From: an uncultured Rikenellaceae bacterium
GTDB lineage: Bacteria > Bacteroidota > Bacteroidia > Bacteroidales > Rikenellaceae
Reading direction: 5' to 3'
DNA length: 24,435 nucleotides
NCBI GenBank assembly: GCA_947054185.1
Contig: CAMRVW010000011.1
Span: forward strand, 1-24,435
This document shows positions 1 to 10,000 of the stretch, in pieces (position 1 is the first letter of the stretch; each line of letters begins with the position of its first letter). Below the pieces are notes generated by a model. That model had not been told where the DNA came from, ran no database searches, and was given only the letters and a program-made list of their open reading frames with translations. A program made the translations under genes and the position numbers.

Positions 1-1
1 G

Positions 2-340
2 TTTTGTGCAGAGTACTATCTTAATAAAATTACAGGGACCATTGAACTAAAACTCGTTGCCCATAAAAAGCGGGTTTTGTGGAATAAATATCAAACAAGT
101 TACAGCATTAAGATGTTAGAGTTCAATAATTGGCAAGAACGTAAATCCCTAGCACAAGCTGTATTATACGCAAAACCCAACTATCACGAAACTGGTGACA
201 TTAAAAGCGGCCTATTTCATCCATTTGTAAGAGGGGTTAGTGACAAATCAATCCCTGCCACATTCGCTATTCGTGTATTCTCTCGCGGAGTTGGAGAAGA
301 AAATGCAAAAGACATGAAAGTGGAACAAATATATCGTTAG
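2..340 (+). CDS. C-terminal part of an unidentified protein
   Basis: The reading frame is open from the left edge (base 2) to a TAG at 338-340, so this is the last 112 codons of a gene that begins outside the window. A TTG at 77 could be mistaken for a start, but the frame is open upstream of it and the translated sequence looks continuous. The visible part is mixed charged and hydrophobic, has no transmembrane segment or cysteine cluster, and ends in EQIYR. I do not recognise the family. It is AT-richer than the following trio and is separated from it by 69 bases with no convincing terminator, so I cannot say whether it belongs to that operon. Confidence 0.6.
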   Translation, partial: FCAEYYLNKITGTIELKLVAHKKRVLWNKYQTSYSIKMLEFNNWQERKSLAQAVLYAKPNYHETGDIKSGLFHPFVRGVSDKSIPATFAIRVFSRGVGEENAKDMKVEQIYR

Positions 341-409
341 CGTTTATACATTACATTAACACATATAGGGTCAAGTCATTGGTTTCTTGGCCCTTACACT
401 CAAATAGAC

Positions 410-877
410 ATGAAACATACTCACTCACACCTCAAACGCTGCCTGTTACTGTTACTTGCCGTTTTGGCCGTCGCTTCATGCAACAAAGGAGAGATGGAAT
501 TCGGGGAGTTTGGCGTTTTCACATTCAATGAAAGAGAGACGGTCGTATATATAGACAAAGACACCAAATCGTTTAAGCTGACAGGTCACTATCTGAAAGA
601 TGCCGACCCTGAATACGACGGCTGGATTTTTCCTGAATTCATGCCCCAATCGTCGACGGCAATCGACGGCAAACATTTCGTCAATGATCAATATGCCAAA
701 TTCAGCAAAGGCGAAAACGGCAGCTATTATTCAGATGTAACCATATTCCCGGATAACATCACCGAAGAGGTGAAGCTGGAATATTATGTGCCGTTCACAA
801 GCACCGACGACCAGACCCCTGACATGTGGCCGCAACGCATTGACCAAACAACCATAATATTACGTCCCGCAAAATGA
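410..877 (+). CDS. Small lipoprotein, first gene of the DUF4249/TonB-receptor trio
   Basis: A 155-residue protein with a signal peptide II: basic start, leucine-rich core, and lipobox ending at Cys24 (AVASC). It is therefore probably exported and lipid-anchored. The mature part is acidic, rich in Tyr, Phe and Thr, probably beta-structured, and has no motif I can assign. Its stop codon overlaps the next ATG (ATGA at 874-877), so it is translationally coupled to the DUF4249 gene and then the TonB-dependent receptor. By position it may be a surface or periplasmic accessory of that receptor; this is inference only. No clear Bacteroides-type promoter is visible in the 69 bases upstream. Confidence 0.8.
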   Translation: MKHTHSHLKRCLLLLLAVLAVASCNKGEMEFGEFGVFTFNERETVVYIDKDTKSFKLTGHYLKDADPEYDGWIFPEFMPQSSTAIDGKHFVNDQYAKFSKGENGSYYSDVTIFPDNITEEVKLEYYVPFTSTDDQTPDMWPQRIDQTTIILRPAK

Positions 878-1839
878 GCCGACATATTGCCCTGCTTGCA
901 CTTATGGTGGTGCTCTTTTCGTGCAATGTCGACTATAAGATGAAGCACGACGGTGTCGAATCGCGGGCAGTGGTTAATGCCCTTCTGTCCCCTCAGGAAG
1001 ATTTCACGGTAAAGCTGTTCTGGAGCGGCGTTTACTCGGGCGACTCCACCCGTTTCCGCCCCGTTGCCAATGCCCGCATACGCCTTACGGAAGATGGCGA
1101 CAAGGTGCTCGACCTTGCAGCCTCACCCGACGGCACCACCCCCACAGCCTTTCGTCCCACTGCCGGACGCCGTTACCGTCTGGAGGTCGACATACCCGGC
1201 TATGGCAGGCTCTCGGCCTCGACAGAGGTACCGGAGATACCCTCAGTCGACATAAGATCGCCTAAAAAGAATGAGAGATACAGCCACTTCGAGTTGTCGC
1301 GCATAGAGACCGACCCCAACACAACGGGCCTATGGATAACGGGTACGTCAAAAAACGTTTGGCTCCACCCCATAGCGCTTGGCCGTCAGGCAACGCCAAC
1401 CGACACGGAGCGTGACATTATCTTTGGCGGTGACGATGACCCCGAACCGGAAGAAATCGACTCATATCACACCGCCTCTCTGTTCGTCGACCAGGTCAAC
1501 GCAGCGGGCGACGTTTCCGATGCTCAAAACAAGGGGGCGTTGGTGTCGTTCAGCGATTTCCTGCACATTACGCAAGAAAACTTCATCCTCGTGCTGCCGT
1601 TGCGCTTTTCTGTATATGGCTTCCACTCCCAATATTCGGAATACAGATACACCCTCACCGCCACAGCCGCCTCCAAAGCCTATGACCTTTACAAGCGGTC
1701 GCTCTATAAGCAACAAAACAACTCCGGCGGCATGGCCACCGGCAACCCGTTCATAGAGCAGGTGACCGTCTATTCCAACATCGACAACGGTCTTGGCATC
1801 TTCGCCGGTTACAACAGTTACAAGACGCCTGAGTTATGA
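874..1839 (+). CDS. DUF4249-family lipoprotein
   Basis: A 321-residue lipoprotein with lipobox Cys17 (LFSC). After the anchor, the opening NVDYKMKHDGVESRAVVNALLSP matches the usual start of DUF4249 proteins, which then carry a beta-sandwich-like region (residues about 30-130 here, with VANARIRLTEDG and GRRYRLEVDIPGYG). DUF4249 genes in Bacteroidota are typically found next to a TonB-dependent receptor, as here, and the protein is presumed to assist the receptor at the outer membrane; its ligand is unknown. It overlaps both neighbours by four bases (ATGA at 874 and 1836), so the three proteins are probably made in fixed proportion. The length is normal for the family. Confidence 0.85.
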   Translation: MSRHIALLALMVVLFSCNVDYKMKHDGVESRAVVNALLSPQEDFTVKLFWSGVYSGDSTRFRPVANARIRLTEDGDKVLDLAASPDGTTPTAFRPTAGRRYRLEVDIPGYGRLSASTEVPEIPSVDIRSPKKNERYSHFELSRIETDPNTTGLWITGTSKNVWLHPIALGRQATPTDTERDIIFGGDDDPEPEEIDSYHTASLFVDQVNAAGDVSDAQNKGALVSFSDFLHITQENFILVLPLRFSVYGFHSQYSEYRYTLTATAASKAYDLYKRSLYKQQNNSGGMATGNPFIEQVTVYSNIDNGLGIFAGYNSYKTPEL

Positions 1840-3824
1840 GACGATATCTCTTGACCCTCTTGCTGTGTCTTCCACTCATGCTGGCGGCACAACAGCCTGA
1901 CAGCCTTAAGCTCACCATCCCCGAAGTGACCGTCAAGGCCCGCAAACCGCTGATGCTCTATCGTCCCACGGGCAATGTGGCCGTGGACATAGAGCAACTT
2001 AAATTTACCCCCATGCTGGCGGGCGAGAAAGACATATTCAAGTTTTTACAGCTGCTGCCGGGCGTGTCGGCAGGCAAAGACGGCATGTCGGGGCTGTTGG
2101 TGCGTGGCGGCGCCGGCGACCAGACGCAGATAGTCTATGACGACGTGCCCATATATAATCAGGCGCATGCTTTCGGCCTCTTGTCGATATTCAGCGGCGA
2201 GGCGGTGCAGTCGGCCGAGGTGGCCAAAGGTTACATACCCCCCGCTTACGGCTCGCGTCTGTCGGGACTGACGCAGATACGCACACGCGATGGCGACCGT
2301 GAGCATCACCGTCAGTCGCTCACCGTGGGCACCATGTCGTTGGCAGGCACGGTGGACGGCCCCATAGTGCCCGACAAAGGCTCCTATCTGCTCTCGGCAC
2401 GTTACTTCTTTCCCGAAGCGGCACTGGCACTGTTGAGACTGCCCACACGATACGGCTTTTACGACGTGACCGGCAAGCTATCGTACGACCTGCACCCCGA
2501 CCACACCGTCACGGCAGGGGTGTACTCGGGCGACGACCACATGCACAACTCCGACGACGGAGCCTCCAACGGCTTCGGATGGGGCAACACAGCAGGATCG
2601 TTGCGGTTAGAGTCGCGCTGGAACGACAAGCTAAGCTCAACGGCCGTGCTCTTCTATTCCTATCTCAACAACAGACAGAAATCGAAATTCAAAGACGACG
2701 ACACCCAAATAAACGACAAGACCAACTTCAAGACACACGAGTGGGGTGCGCGCATGAACCTCGAGCAGGTGGTAACAGAGGCTTATTCGCTCTCTTACGG
2801 AGCCTCTTTTTCGGCACAACGCTTCTTACCCCTTACCACCAGAAGCATAGTCGACGGCACTGTCAACGAACGCAGTTACCCCACCCAAAAACTGATGTCG
2901 ACAGCCATATACCTCAATAACCGCCTCAACCTGGGAGCATGGCGCGCCGACATAGGCGTGCGCGGCGCCATGTACGACAACGGCCGCAATACCGCCTTGT
3001 CACTCGAGCCGCGGGCGCAACTGTCACGCTATTTCGGGCAAGACAATGCCATGTGGTTTTCGGCCACCATGAACTCGCAACCGTTGGTGCAGTTCAACCG
3101 TTACTATTACTCCATGCCCATCGACTTCTGGGCCCCTTTCCGTGACGACAAGCTGCAACGCGCCTGGCAGCTCTCTATAGGCGGACGCACACGACTGCAC
3201 GAACATCTGATGCTCTCTATAGAGACCTATTACAAGCAGATGCGCAACCTGCCGCTCATTTACGACAGCGACGATTTTCTGCTCGAACGTGGCGGTTTCG
3301 TCTATGGCACCGGACGGGCTTTCGGCGTGGAGACGATGCTCCAGTGGCAGACCGAACGCCTGTCGCTGACAGCAGCGTATGCTTACACCAACTCGCGCCG
3401 CCGCTCCGACGGGGTGACTTACCCGTTCGAGTATGACATACCGCACGATTTCAACGCCTTTGCCGGTTACGACGTATTGAAACGGACAGACAGACGCCAC
3501 ACCCTGTCGCTCAACGTGGCATGGCGCACGGGACTGCCATATCGGCTTACCAACGAGGCCTATCCCGACACCGACGGCAACCCCGTCATAGGCATCACCA
3601 CATGGCCCACCATGCGCATGCGTAACTATTTCCGCACCGACATAGGTTACTGCATGGAGCGCAAAAAACGCAACGGAGTACGCACATGGCAACTCTCTGT
3701 CGTCAATGTGACCAACCACAAAAACCCGGTAAGCATCTATCCGTACAAAGGTGCATACAAAGCCACGGTCATGATACCGATAATGCCGTCGGTGTCATAC
3801 ACCCGCACTTTCGGCGGACGATAA
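1836..3824 (+). CDS. TonB-dependent outer-membrane receptor (DUF4249-associated type)
   Basis: A 662-residue receptor. The signal peptide ends near LAA/QQ (residues 18-19). The plug domain spans about residues 45-150, with the characteristic LLVRGG (87-92) and DDVPIYN (102-108). The rest is a predicted beta-barrel rich in alternating aromatic and polar residues, ending VSYTRTFGGR. Receptors of this type use TonB and the proton-motive force to import a bound ligand; nothing here identifies the ligand. Many relatives in this order carry an N-terminal carboxypeptidase-regulatory-like domain before the plug. This one does not: only about 25 residues separate signal peptide and plug, making it short for the family. 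It is the last gene of the trio and is followed by a strong terminator. Confidence 0.92.
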   Translation: MRRYLLTLLLCLPLMLAAQQPDSLKLTIPEVTVKARKPLMLYRPTGNVAVDIEQLKFTPMLAGEKDIFKFLQLLPGVSAGKDGMSGLLVRGGAGDQTQIVYDDVPIYNQAHAFGLLSIFSGEAVQSAEVAKGYIPPAYGSRLSGLTQIRTRDGDREHHRQSLTVGTMSLAGTVDGPIVPDKGSYLLSARYFFPEAALALLRLPTRYGFYDVTGKLSYDLHPDHTVTAGVYSGDDHMHNSDDGASNGFGWGNTAGSLRLESRWNDKLSSTAVLFYSYLNNRQKSKFKDDDTQINDKTNFKTHEWGARMNLEQVVTEAYSLSYGASFSAQRFLPLTTRSIVDGTVNERSYPTQKLMSTAIYLNNRLNLGAWRADIGVRGAMYDNGRNTALSLEPRAQLSRYFGQDNAMWFSATMNSQPLVQFNRYYYSMPIDFWAPFRDDKLQRAWQLSIGGRTRLHEHLMLSIETYYKQMRNLPLIYDSDDFLLERGGFVYGTGRAFGVETMLQWQTERLSLTAAYAYTNSRRRSDGVTYPFEYDIPHDFNAFAGYDVLKRTDRRHTLSLNVAWRTGLPYRLTNEAYPDTDGNPVIGITTWPTMRMRNYFRTDIGYCMERKKRNGVRTWQLSVVNVTNHKNPVSIYPYKGAYKATVMIPIMPSVSYTRTFGGR

Positions 3825-3833
3825 CACACACAA

Positions 3834-3870
3834 CGACGCCGACGGTTGTGTTCCGTCGGCGTCGCTTTTA
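3834..3870 (+). terminator. Rho-independent terminator of the TonB-receptor trio
   Basis: A perfect 12-bp stem CGACGCCGACGG / CCGTCGGCGTCG (3834-3845 and 3853-3864) with a 7-base loop is followed by CTTTTATT. It begins 10 bases after the receptor stop codon. Confidence 0.9.
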
Positions 3871-4105
3871 TTCCTTTAATTTACAGACCCTTAGTCATCC
3901 ATCATCTTTGATTTGCAACATTTCAGGCATTCATTCGGCATTATTGTCCAAGACATTCAGTCTGTTAATTCTCCGGCCTTATCATCATGACATTCAAGAC
4001 ATTATCACTATCAATCCATTGACATTACAGACGTGGCATCAGGCTCTGGCCCTCGTCAATCCGTTTCAGGCATGACATTCGGCCTTTAATTATCAATCCG
4101 TCGTC
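3871..4105. other. Convergent intergenic spacer with repeated GACATT
   Basis: No gene is supported here. It lies between the terminator of the receptor operon and the 3' end of the esterase gene. The motif GACATT occurs five times (3952, 3989, 3998, 4021, 4074) and TCAATCC three times. No clear terminator for the minus-strand esterase was found. Confidence 0.4.
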
Positions 4106-5188
4106 TTATTGTCGTGCCATCCGGTCTTTTGCTTTATTGTCATTATAAGTTGACGGACAAAAAGTTGCCCAGCCTCCGCCACGACCGTCCGATATCACTT
4201 CCGCCGCTATTTTTTCGCCTATCTTATTGATTCCGACATGCCCCCAGTGCAGGTTATCATTGTCGAAAGGACACTCCCTGCCATCTATTACGGTTACATT
4301 CGGAACAAAATCGGCTCCTTCCCTGTCGGTTATCGCATCTTGTGCGTCACGCACTCCCTGACCGTATTGCACCGAAGCCTCGGGATTGGTGAGGCTCTCT
4401 CCGGGCTTCACTATATGACCGATATAGACATGCGCATCGGGAAAACCGAGACTGTCTCGACATTTGCCTATAAGCCTCTTAAGCATGGGCAGATAATACT
4501 CTTTGGTGTCGGCGCCATTGGCCTCTCCCTGCATCCACCAAATGCCGGCCAGGCGAGGCTTCTTGCCCTTGGACAACAAATCGTCAATGGCAGGTTTGTA
4601 AATGTTATCGTAAAAATAATCCCAGTTATGGCTGTCTGAATCAGACGCCCAAGTCTCTATCTTAGAACCGGAGCATCCCAGTTTGACGATATAAAGCTCT
4701 CTGCCGGGAAATGCCTGCTGAAAACGCATGCCGAACTCCCCCTCCATACCTCGACGACCTGCGGCACCGTCGCTCCATGTGCCATAACCATGAATCATGT
4801 TCATCATGGTTTTGCCCCTCTTGTTATCATTTTTGTAATAGAGGTCGAGCCACCCCGGAGCGACATCGGTGGTGCCGTCAAAAACCCAACGTGCGCCGTC
4901 AGCCTGATTTACAATATGACAACTGCGATACCATATTTTTGTCAAGCCGGGATTAGTGTCCGGATTGTCATACCATGCACTCAACCGGCCATCTTCGTCC
5001 TCATCGGCGAAAGCCGACCCGTCAGCATTCGATTGCCCTATCGTTATAAAAACAGCAACCTCATCTTTACCAAGAACATCCGCCTCTGCCCTGCCCGACT
5101 GTTGCGCCATGCAAAGAGGAGTAAACAATAATGCGACAATGACAACAGCCGCTTTCTTAATGCTTTTCACAAGACATTTGTTTTTCAT
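4106..5188 (-). CDS. Secreted SGNH-fold carbohydrate esterase (sialate O-acetylesterase-like, SASA domain)
   Basis: A 360-residue protein with a signal peptide (hydrophobic residues about 13-27, probable cleavage after CMA/QQ). The SGNH block I appears as ITIGQSNADG with the nucleophile Ser53. WWMQGEAN at 217-224 is the signature shared by sialate O-acetylesterase and acetylxylan esterase (CE6-like) enzymes. DNLHWG at 311-316 supplies the catalytic Asp311 and His314. All catalytic elements are intact, so it probably removes acetyl groups from secreted glycans in the periplasm or outside the cell; the substrate is not readable from sequence. It starts 10 bases after the end of the broken VOC gene and is probably cotranscribed with it. 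Confidence 0.88.
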   Translation of the reverse strand: MKNKCLVKSIKKAAVVIVALLFTPLCMAQQSGRAEADVLGKDEVAVFITIGQSNADGSAFADEDEDGRLSAWYDNPDTNPGLTKIWYRSCHIVNQADGARWVFDGTTDVAPGWLDLYYKNDNKRGKTMMNMIHGYGTWSDGAAGRRGMEGEFGMRFQQAFPGRELYIVKLGCSGSKIETWASDSDSHNWDYFYDNIYKPAIDDLLSKGKKPRLAGIWWMQGEANGADTKEYYLPMLKRLIGKCRDSLGFPDAHVYIGHIVKPGESLTNPEASVQYGQGVRDAQDAITDREGADFVPNVTVIDGRECPFDNDNLHWGHVGINKIGEKIAAEVISDGRGGGWATFCPSTYNDNKAKDRMARQ

Positions 5189-5198
5189 CGACAGCCTT

Positions 5199-5585
5199 TC
5201 ATACCGTTATCTCCACATAGTTGCCCTCGGGATCGGCAATGGCGCTCTCGTAAAAGCCGTCGCCTGTGGTGCGGGGCTCGCTCAGAACCGTGTAACCGTC
5301 AGCCCTCAGACGCTCGGTCAGGGCATCGACCTGCTCTTTACCACCCACCGATATTGAGAAGTGCGTAAGCCCCAGACGCTTGTCGGTGCCGCACCCTGCC
5401 GCCAATCCGGGTATGTGCATAAGTTCCAGACGCGCACCTTCACCCTCGACACCGAGTAAATAAGAGGTGAAATTCTTGCTCTTGTTCTCATATTCAGGCC
5501 CGCTTACAAAGCCGAAATATTTTTCATAAAACTAGCGGAGCAATTCAAGATCATCCGCATATATAGCCAGGTGATTTATTTTCAT
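5199..5585 (-). pseudogene. VOC-family (glyoxalase/dioxygenase fold) gene interrupted by an amber codon
   Basis: Read from the ATG at 5585-5583, the frame gives MKINHLAIYADDLELLR, then TAG (5534-5532, codon 18), then FYEKYFGF and a continuous frame to the stop at 5199. Without the TAG this is a normal 128-codon VOC protein with the two beta-alpha-beta modules. The usual metal-ligand positions are present: His5, Glu54 (RLELM), His75 (LTHFS) and Glu125 (NYVEIT). No frameshift is needed. A single base change (for example GAG, AAG, CAG, TGG or TCG to TAG) explains the interruption. An internal ATG at 5420 could start a 73-residue fragment, but that lacks the first module. It is a recent nonsense pseudogene, a base-call error or a suppressed codon. 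Confidence 0.85.
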
Positions 5586-5765
5586 GACGTTCTGACTTTT
5601 AGTTCATCGACAGACAAAATTGCCTGCAACCCTTTATAAGGTTATCACCAAGACCGGAAAAACAATACAAACTCCCCCCTGCCAATAGACACATCGGCCA
5701 ACGCTGACTTTCACACAGGCAAACAACATCCTCACCGCAAACCACTAAAAAGCCCCGACTAAGAC

Positions 5766-6674
5766 TCAATTCGACTCCGGCAACGGCTCCACATGAATCA
5801 TCACATGCGTATTGTCACCATATTTTTGTCGCAAATCGTCATCTATCTGCGAAATGGCATCGTGAGCCTCTTTCAACGACACATTGCCGTCCATACACAC
5901 CGAAAACTCTATTGCACAATAGTTACCTATCTTGCGGGTGCGAAGGTCATGTATGTCAGACACACCCTCAACCTTGTCGACAACCCGCACAATCTCATCT
6001 TCTGTCGACTGCGGAAGCGACTTTTCCAACAACTCGTCTATCGACGGTTTTATCATCCCCAAGGCAGTCTTGGCAATAAAAAAGCTGACCGCCACACCTG
6101 CCAACGGATCGAGCACCGTCCATCCGTCACCCAAAACAATGGCGCCCGTTATGCCGAGCACCGTTGCCACAGACGAGAAAGCATCGCTGCGGTGGTGCCA
6201 CGCGTTGGCTATGACGGCATCTGACTTAAGACGCTTACCCTGCGCCGCCGTATATCTGAACAATATCTCTTTCACCACTATCGACACCACGGCACCGACC
6301 AAAGCGATCGCCCCTGGAGAGGGCAACACCGCACCGTTTACAACCTCTATAATGGTGCGTATGCCGCTATAGGCTATGCCGATACCGACAAATAGCAACA
6401 CGACACCTATCAGCAACGTCGCGAGAGTCTCGAACTTGCCGTGACCGTAATCATGATTGACATCTTTGGGCTTGCCAGATATCTTCACGAAAGCAATTAC
6501 GATAACATCGGTGACAAAATCTGAAAACGAGTGGACGGCATCGGCCACCATTGCAGAGCTTTTCCCCCAGAAACCGACCGTGAACTTGAATATGATCAAC
6601 AAAAAGTTCACGACACCGCCGACATAAGTCACTCGGCAAATATTCTTCTCCCGACTGCACTCCGATCCATTCAT
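5766..6674 (-). CDS. Cation diffusion facilitator (CDF) metal efflux transporter
   Basis: About 302 residues from the chosen ATG at 6674 (MNGSECSREKN), the usual length for FieF/CDF proteins. Six transmembrane helices are visible. TM2 carries ADAVHSFSD (His48 and Asp52, an HxxxD site) and TM5 carries HHRSD (His160 and Asp164, also HxxxD). This is the pattern of zinc-transporting CDFs. HDYGHGKFETLA follows TM2 as in relatives. A cytoplasmic C-terminal domain ends in HVMIHVEPLPESN. It exports divalent metal, probably Zn2+, from the cytoplasm in exchange for protons. The frame stays open upstream to 6797, but that 41-codon extension is not CDF-like and contains the promoter box at 6704-6711, so the downstream ATG is preferred. 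It appears to be monocistronic. Confidence 0.9.
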   Translation of the reverse strand: MNGSECSREKNICRVTYVGGVVNFLLIIFKFTVGFWGKSSAMVADAVHSFSDFVTDVIVIAFVKISGKPKDVNHDYGHGKFETLATLLIGVVLLFVGIGIAYSGIRTIIEVVNGAVLPSPGAIALVGAVVSIVVKEILFRYTAAQGKRLKSDAVIANAWHHRSDAFSSVATVLGITGAIVLGDGWTVLDPLAGVAVSFFIAKTALGMIKPSIDELLEKSLPQSTEDEIVRVVDKVEGVSDIHDLRTRKIGNYCAIEFSVCMDGNVSLKEAHDAISQIDDDLRQKYGDNTHVMIHVEPLPESN

Positions 6675-6703
6675 ACGATACAATTTTTGCGATAAGTATC
6701 TTG

Positions 6704-6711
6704 CAAAGATA
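6704..6711 (-). promoter_or_regulatory. Bacteroides-type -7 box for the CDF gene
   Basis: The minus strand reads TATCTTTG, a perfect TAnnTTTG, 29 bases upstream of the ATG at 6674. No good -33 TTTG is visible. Its position supports the shorter start of the CDF protein. Confidence 0.6.
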
Positions 6712-7044
6712 ATATTAAAAACCCGGATTCCGCCGGCACCGAGAGTTTTTACACCGACAAGCTGAAAATGCCGGCATAAGTGCCCGTTATGCCTCACCGC
6801 ATTGCTTTCGCACCTTTTTTGTCAAGCGGTCATGACCTATTTTGATATCTTTCAGGCACCCAATCTCAGGGCTGAAAAACAAAATTCTCCATAAAGATTC
6901 GCACGTCTAAGGCTGCATAATCTTCATGGAATAAACAATGTTATCTGTTTGCAATCAATGGCTCAAAAGTGGTCCGTGACCACCCGTACCCCTCCCCCAA
7001 AATGGCCGCAGGAAGCAGTGCCGGCAAAACAATAACGGAAGATC
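6712..7044. other. Spacer between RND permease and CDF gene
   Basis: No gene is supported in these 333 bases. The CDF-proximal part is an open but non-homologous extension of the CDF frame. The only structure seen is the terminator-like hairpin at 6964-6983. Confidence 0.4.
6964..6983 (-). terminator. Probable terminator after the RND operon
   Basis: On the minus strand GTGGTC-ACG-GACCAC forms a 6-bp stem with a 3-base loop, followed by TTTTG. It lies about 60 bases past the stop of the second RND permease. The stem is short and the U run is only four. Confidence 0.45.
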
Positions 7045-10000
7045 TCACTCTTTCATCCTCACGCACCACGGCAACACTAACACCAGTGCCAAAAGCGAGG
7101 CCATAAGACCGACTATCGTGGTAATGGCAAATGTGTACCAGAATTGATTGTCAGGGCCGTCAACCAGAAACGGCACAAGCGACAACACTGTGGAGAGGAC
7201 GGTAAGCATCACCGGCACAATCTTGTGATTATAGGCCCGCATATAAGCACGACGCGGAGTTATATCGCTTGTTTTTCTTATATTATCATATTGATTCAGC
7301 ATGTAAATGGCAGAATTGACAACAAGGCCGCACAACAACACCAGAGCGGCCAATCCTCCCGAGCCGAACGGTATGCCTGTGAAATGAAACGTCATAAAGA
7401 CGGACGCAAGCGTGGCCGGCATGAGCGCAAACAACATGGCCAATGGACGCAAAAGACTCTCGAACAATATGGCCATCAACCAATATGTTATTATCAGACA
7501 CAGAGCAATCAACCAATACTGCTCAGCTGTCGACGGTGGTTGCGCCCACTGCGACCGCACACAACGGAAACCGACCGGCAGACGCTCTTTCATATTTTCG
7601 GTCATCTCCCTGGTGTAATTGTTTGAATAGGCATCCGACCCTAAAACATTAAAAGCCACACGCAAAATATACTCCTGATTGCGGCGCGGAATTATATTCT
7701 TCGCCTCCCGCCGCTCTATCCTCATCACCTCGCTGAGTCGTATGTCGCTTTCACCCACCTTTATGTATGAGTTTAGCAATTGCCACAGATCATATGTGTC
7801 GCAACGAGACGATTTAAGCGTCACATCGGTGTTCATCTGCTCGTAACGTCCCATATCACGCGTTTGAAGAATGTCGCTTACAGCCGAATGTATCTGTTGC
7901 GGAGTTATGTCAAGCAGCTTGAGTCGCTCCCAATCATAACGGACATAATATTCATCTCCCTGATATTCGTGACCGGGTGTCTCTATTGCAATATCCAGCA
8001 CACGTGTATTCCGGCCCAACATATCACACAAATCTTGCGCATAACGATAAAGGCGGTCGTAATTGTAACCGGTCATATCTATGCGGTTTGAGCGATGTTG
8101 CAGGCTTAACGAATTACTGAATCCGCGCTGACTCACTCCGTGTGTACTCCAGTCTGCGCCGCCTATATCTATCATGCGGCCTATTACTCTGTTTTCGAGC
8201 CGGTAAGGAGCATCGGTCTGCAACGCCTCAGGTGTGAACTGCACCGATATTGTGGCACCCGAAGAGCCGACATAAGTTTCAAACCGCCTCACAACCTCCT
8301 CTTCAACGAGCATCTCTTCCAACAGTTTCACTTTCCCGTTCAACTGCGCCGCAGTGCCGCCTAAAGGCATCCGGGCCATTACATACAGTTTCATCTCTCT
8401 TTCATTGCGAGGCCAAGACGCTCCGTCCATTGACTTAGAAAACAAATAGACCGAAACACCGAATGCCGCAAGATATAGGAGTAAAAACACGGAGTATGCA
8501 ATGAATCGCTTACGCCGGGACCATTTGCCGGGCATGGCAATGTATCGCCCGTATAACACGCTCCAGCGAACCGCCAAACGATGTCTGCGAGTAAATATAC
8601 GTGCCTGACTGTTGACTCTGAAATGCAGACTGTCCACCAGTGCTGGCACAAAGGCAATAGACACCAACAGTGCCGCCGTCAGATTGATGATGATGATACG
8701 GGCGAAGTCATACAGGTCGTGTTGCAGGTTTTCCGGAGCGAAGAATACGGCCACCAATGTGCCTGTCGTGGTCAGCAATGCCGCAAATATCGCCATAAAT
8801 GCCTTGCGATTGCGATAATAGCCATAGTGGTCTATCATAACTATGGAGGCATCGATAACAAGCCCCAACGACACCGAGATGCCCGCAATGGAAAATACAT
8901 GCAACCTCAGGTCGAATATATAATAACATATTGCAGCCAATGCCAGGCAAACTGCCAACGTAATGGCCACTATGCTCACATATCGCCATCCCGGACGCAC
9001 CATAAAAACAAACAGAAGCAATACCGCCAACGACATCATACTCCGGCTTATAAGCCTGTCTAACTCGCCCTGCTGCTCTTCAGATGAGTCTTGCTGCAAC
9101 TCCAACGTCACCCCATGCTGCAGAGATACCGCCATGTCATCCATTTGGCGGCGCAACTCCCCGGCCAATCGTGTAAGGTTGGCATGTGCGTTCACATATA
9201 TATTAAGACTAACAGTCTCACGACCGTCGATGCGATAATAAGACGGGGGCTCGCTGTTCCGATATTCATAACTGGCCAAATCGCCCATATATACTATATT
9301 GCCGTCCCGACCCTTGATTGGCATCTGCTCCAATGGTCTGATGAAATCATCCGTGACCAGACGCAAGGTGACGCGTGTGCCATCATGCAATATGTCGCCC
9401 ACAATCTCGTTTCGACCGAAAAATGCCCTCAGCCCATCTTCTATGTCAGACGCTCCGAGACCATAAGCCTGCAACCTCAACGGGTCGTATGTCACCTCTA
9501 TATAACGATCGACGCCGCCTGAAACATCCACCCGACGCACATCTTCGTTTCGCTGAATCAGAGGCGCCACATTCTTGCGTACATATTCCTGCAACTGCGT
9601 GGATGTAAGGTGGCTGTTGACGGTATATGAAAGCAGATGCACCTGCTCGTCTCTTTGACGTGAATTGTTGACAATATCACCGCCCGACAACATGGGGGTA
9701 CTCATCTCTTTCGGCAACCGACTGCGTATCTGCCTCAACAGAGAGGCTATCTCAAACCTCACCGCCGACACGTTTACATCGGGTTTTAATGTCACTTTCA
9801 CCCATCCGCTGCCCAAGCGCGACTCCGACTCCACATTGTTCACCCCGCGCACAGCCACCATTACCCCCTCTATGGGAGCCGTCACGCTCTGCTCTATCAC
9901 CTTGGCCGGCGTACCGCTCCACTGATAGTTTATCCACAGCTCGCGCCCCTGACGCGGACGTGGTTTCGAACCCACGTCGATAAGCGGCGCAACAGCCATG

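Noticed and set aside
368..393. Hairpin GGGTCAAG / CTTGGCCC before the first lipoprotein gene
   Set aside because: The 8-bp stem is followed by TTACACTC, not a U run, and lies 16 bases before a start codon, so I do not call it a terminator.
3024..3719. Long minus-strand frame (231 codons) opposite the TonB receptor
   Set aside because: It is antisense to clear beta-barrel coding sequence, has no recognisable domain, and its composition is that of a mirrored GC-rich gene.
5199..5420. A separate 73-residue gene starting at the internal ATG at 5420
   Set aside because: The same frame continues upstream through a complete VOC N-terminal module interrupted only by one TAG, so it is the rest of a broken gene.
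6675..6797. 41-codon upstream extension of the CDF gene
   Set aside because: It has no CDF similarity and contains the likely promoter box TATCTTTG, so the ATG at 6674 is the better start.
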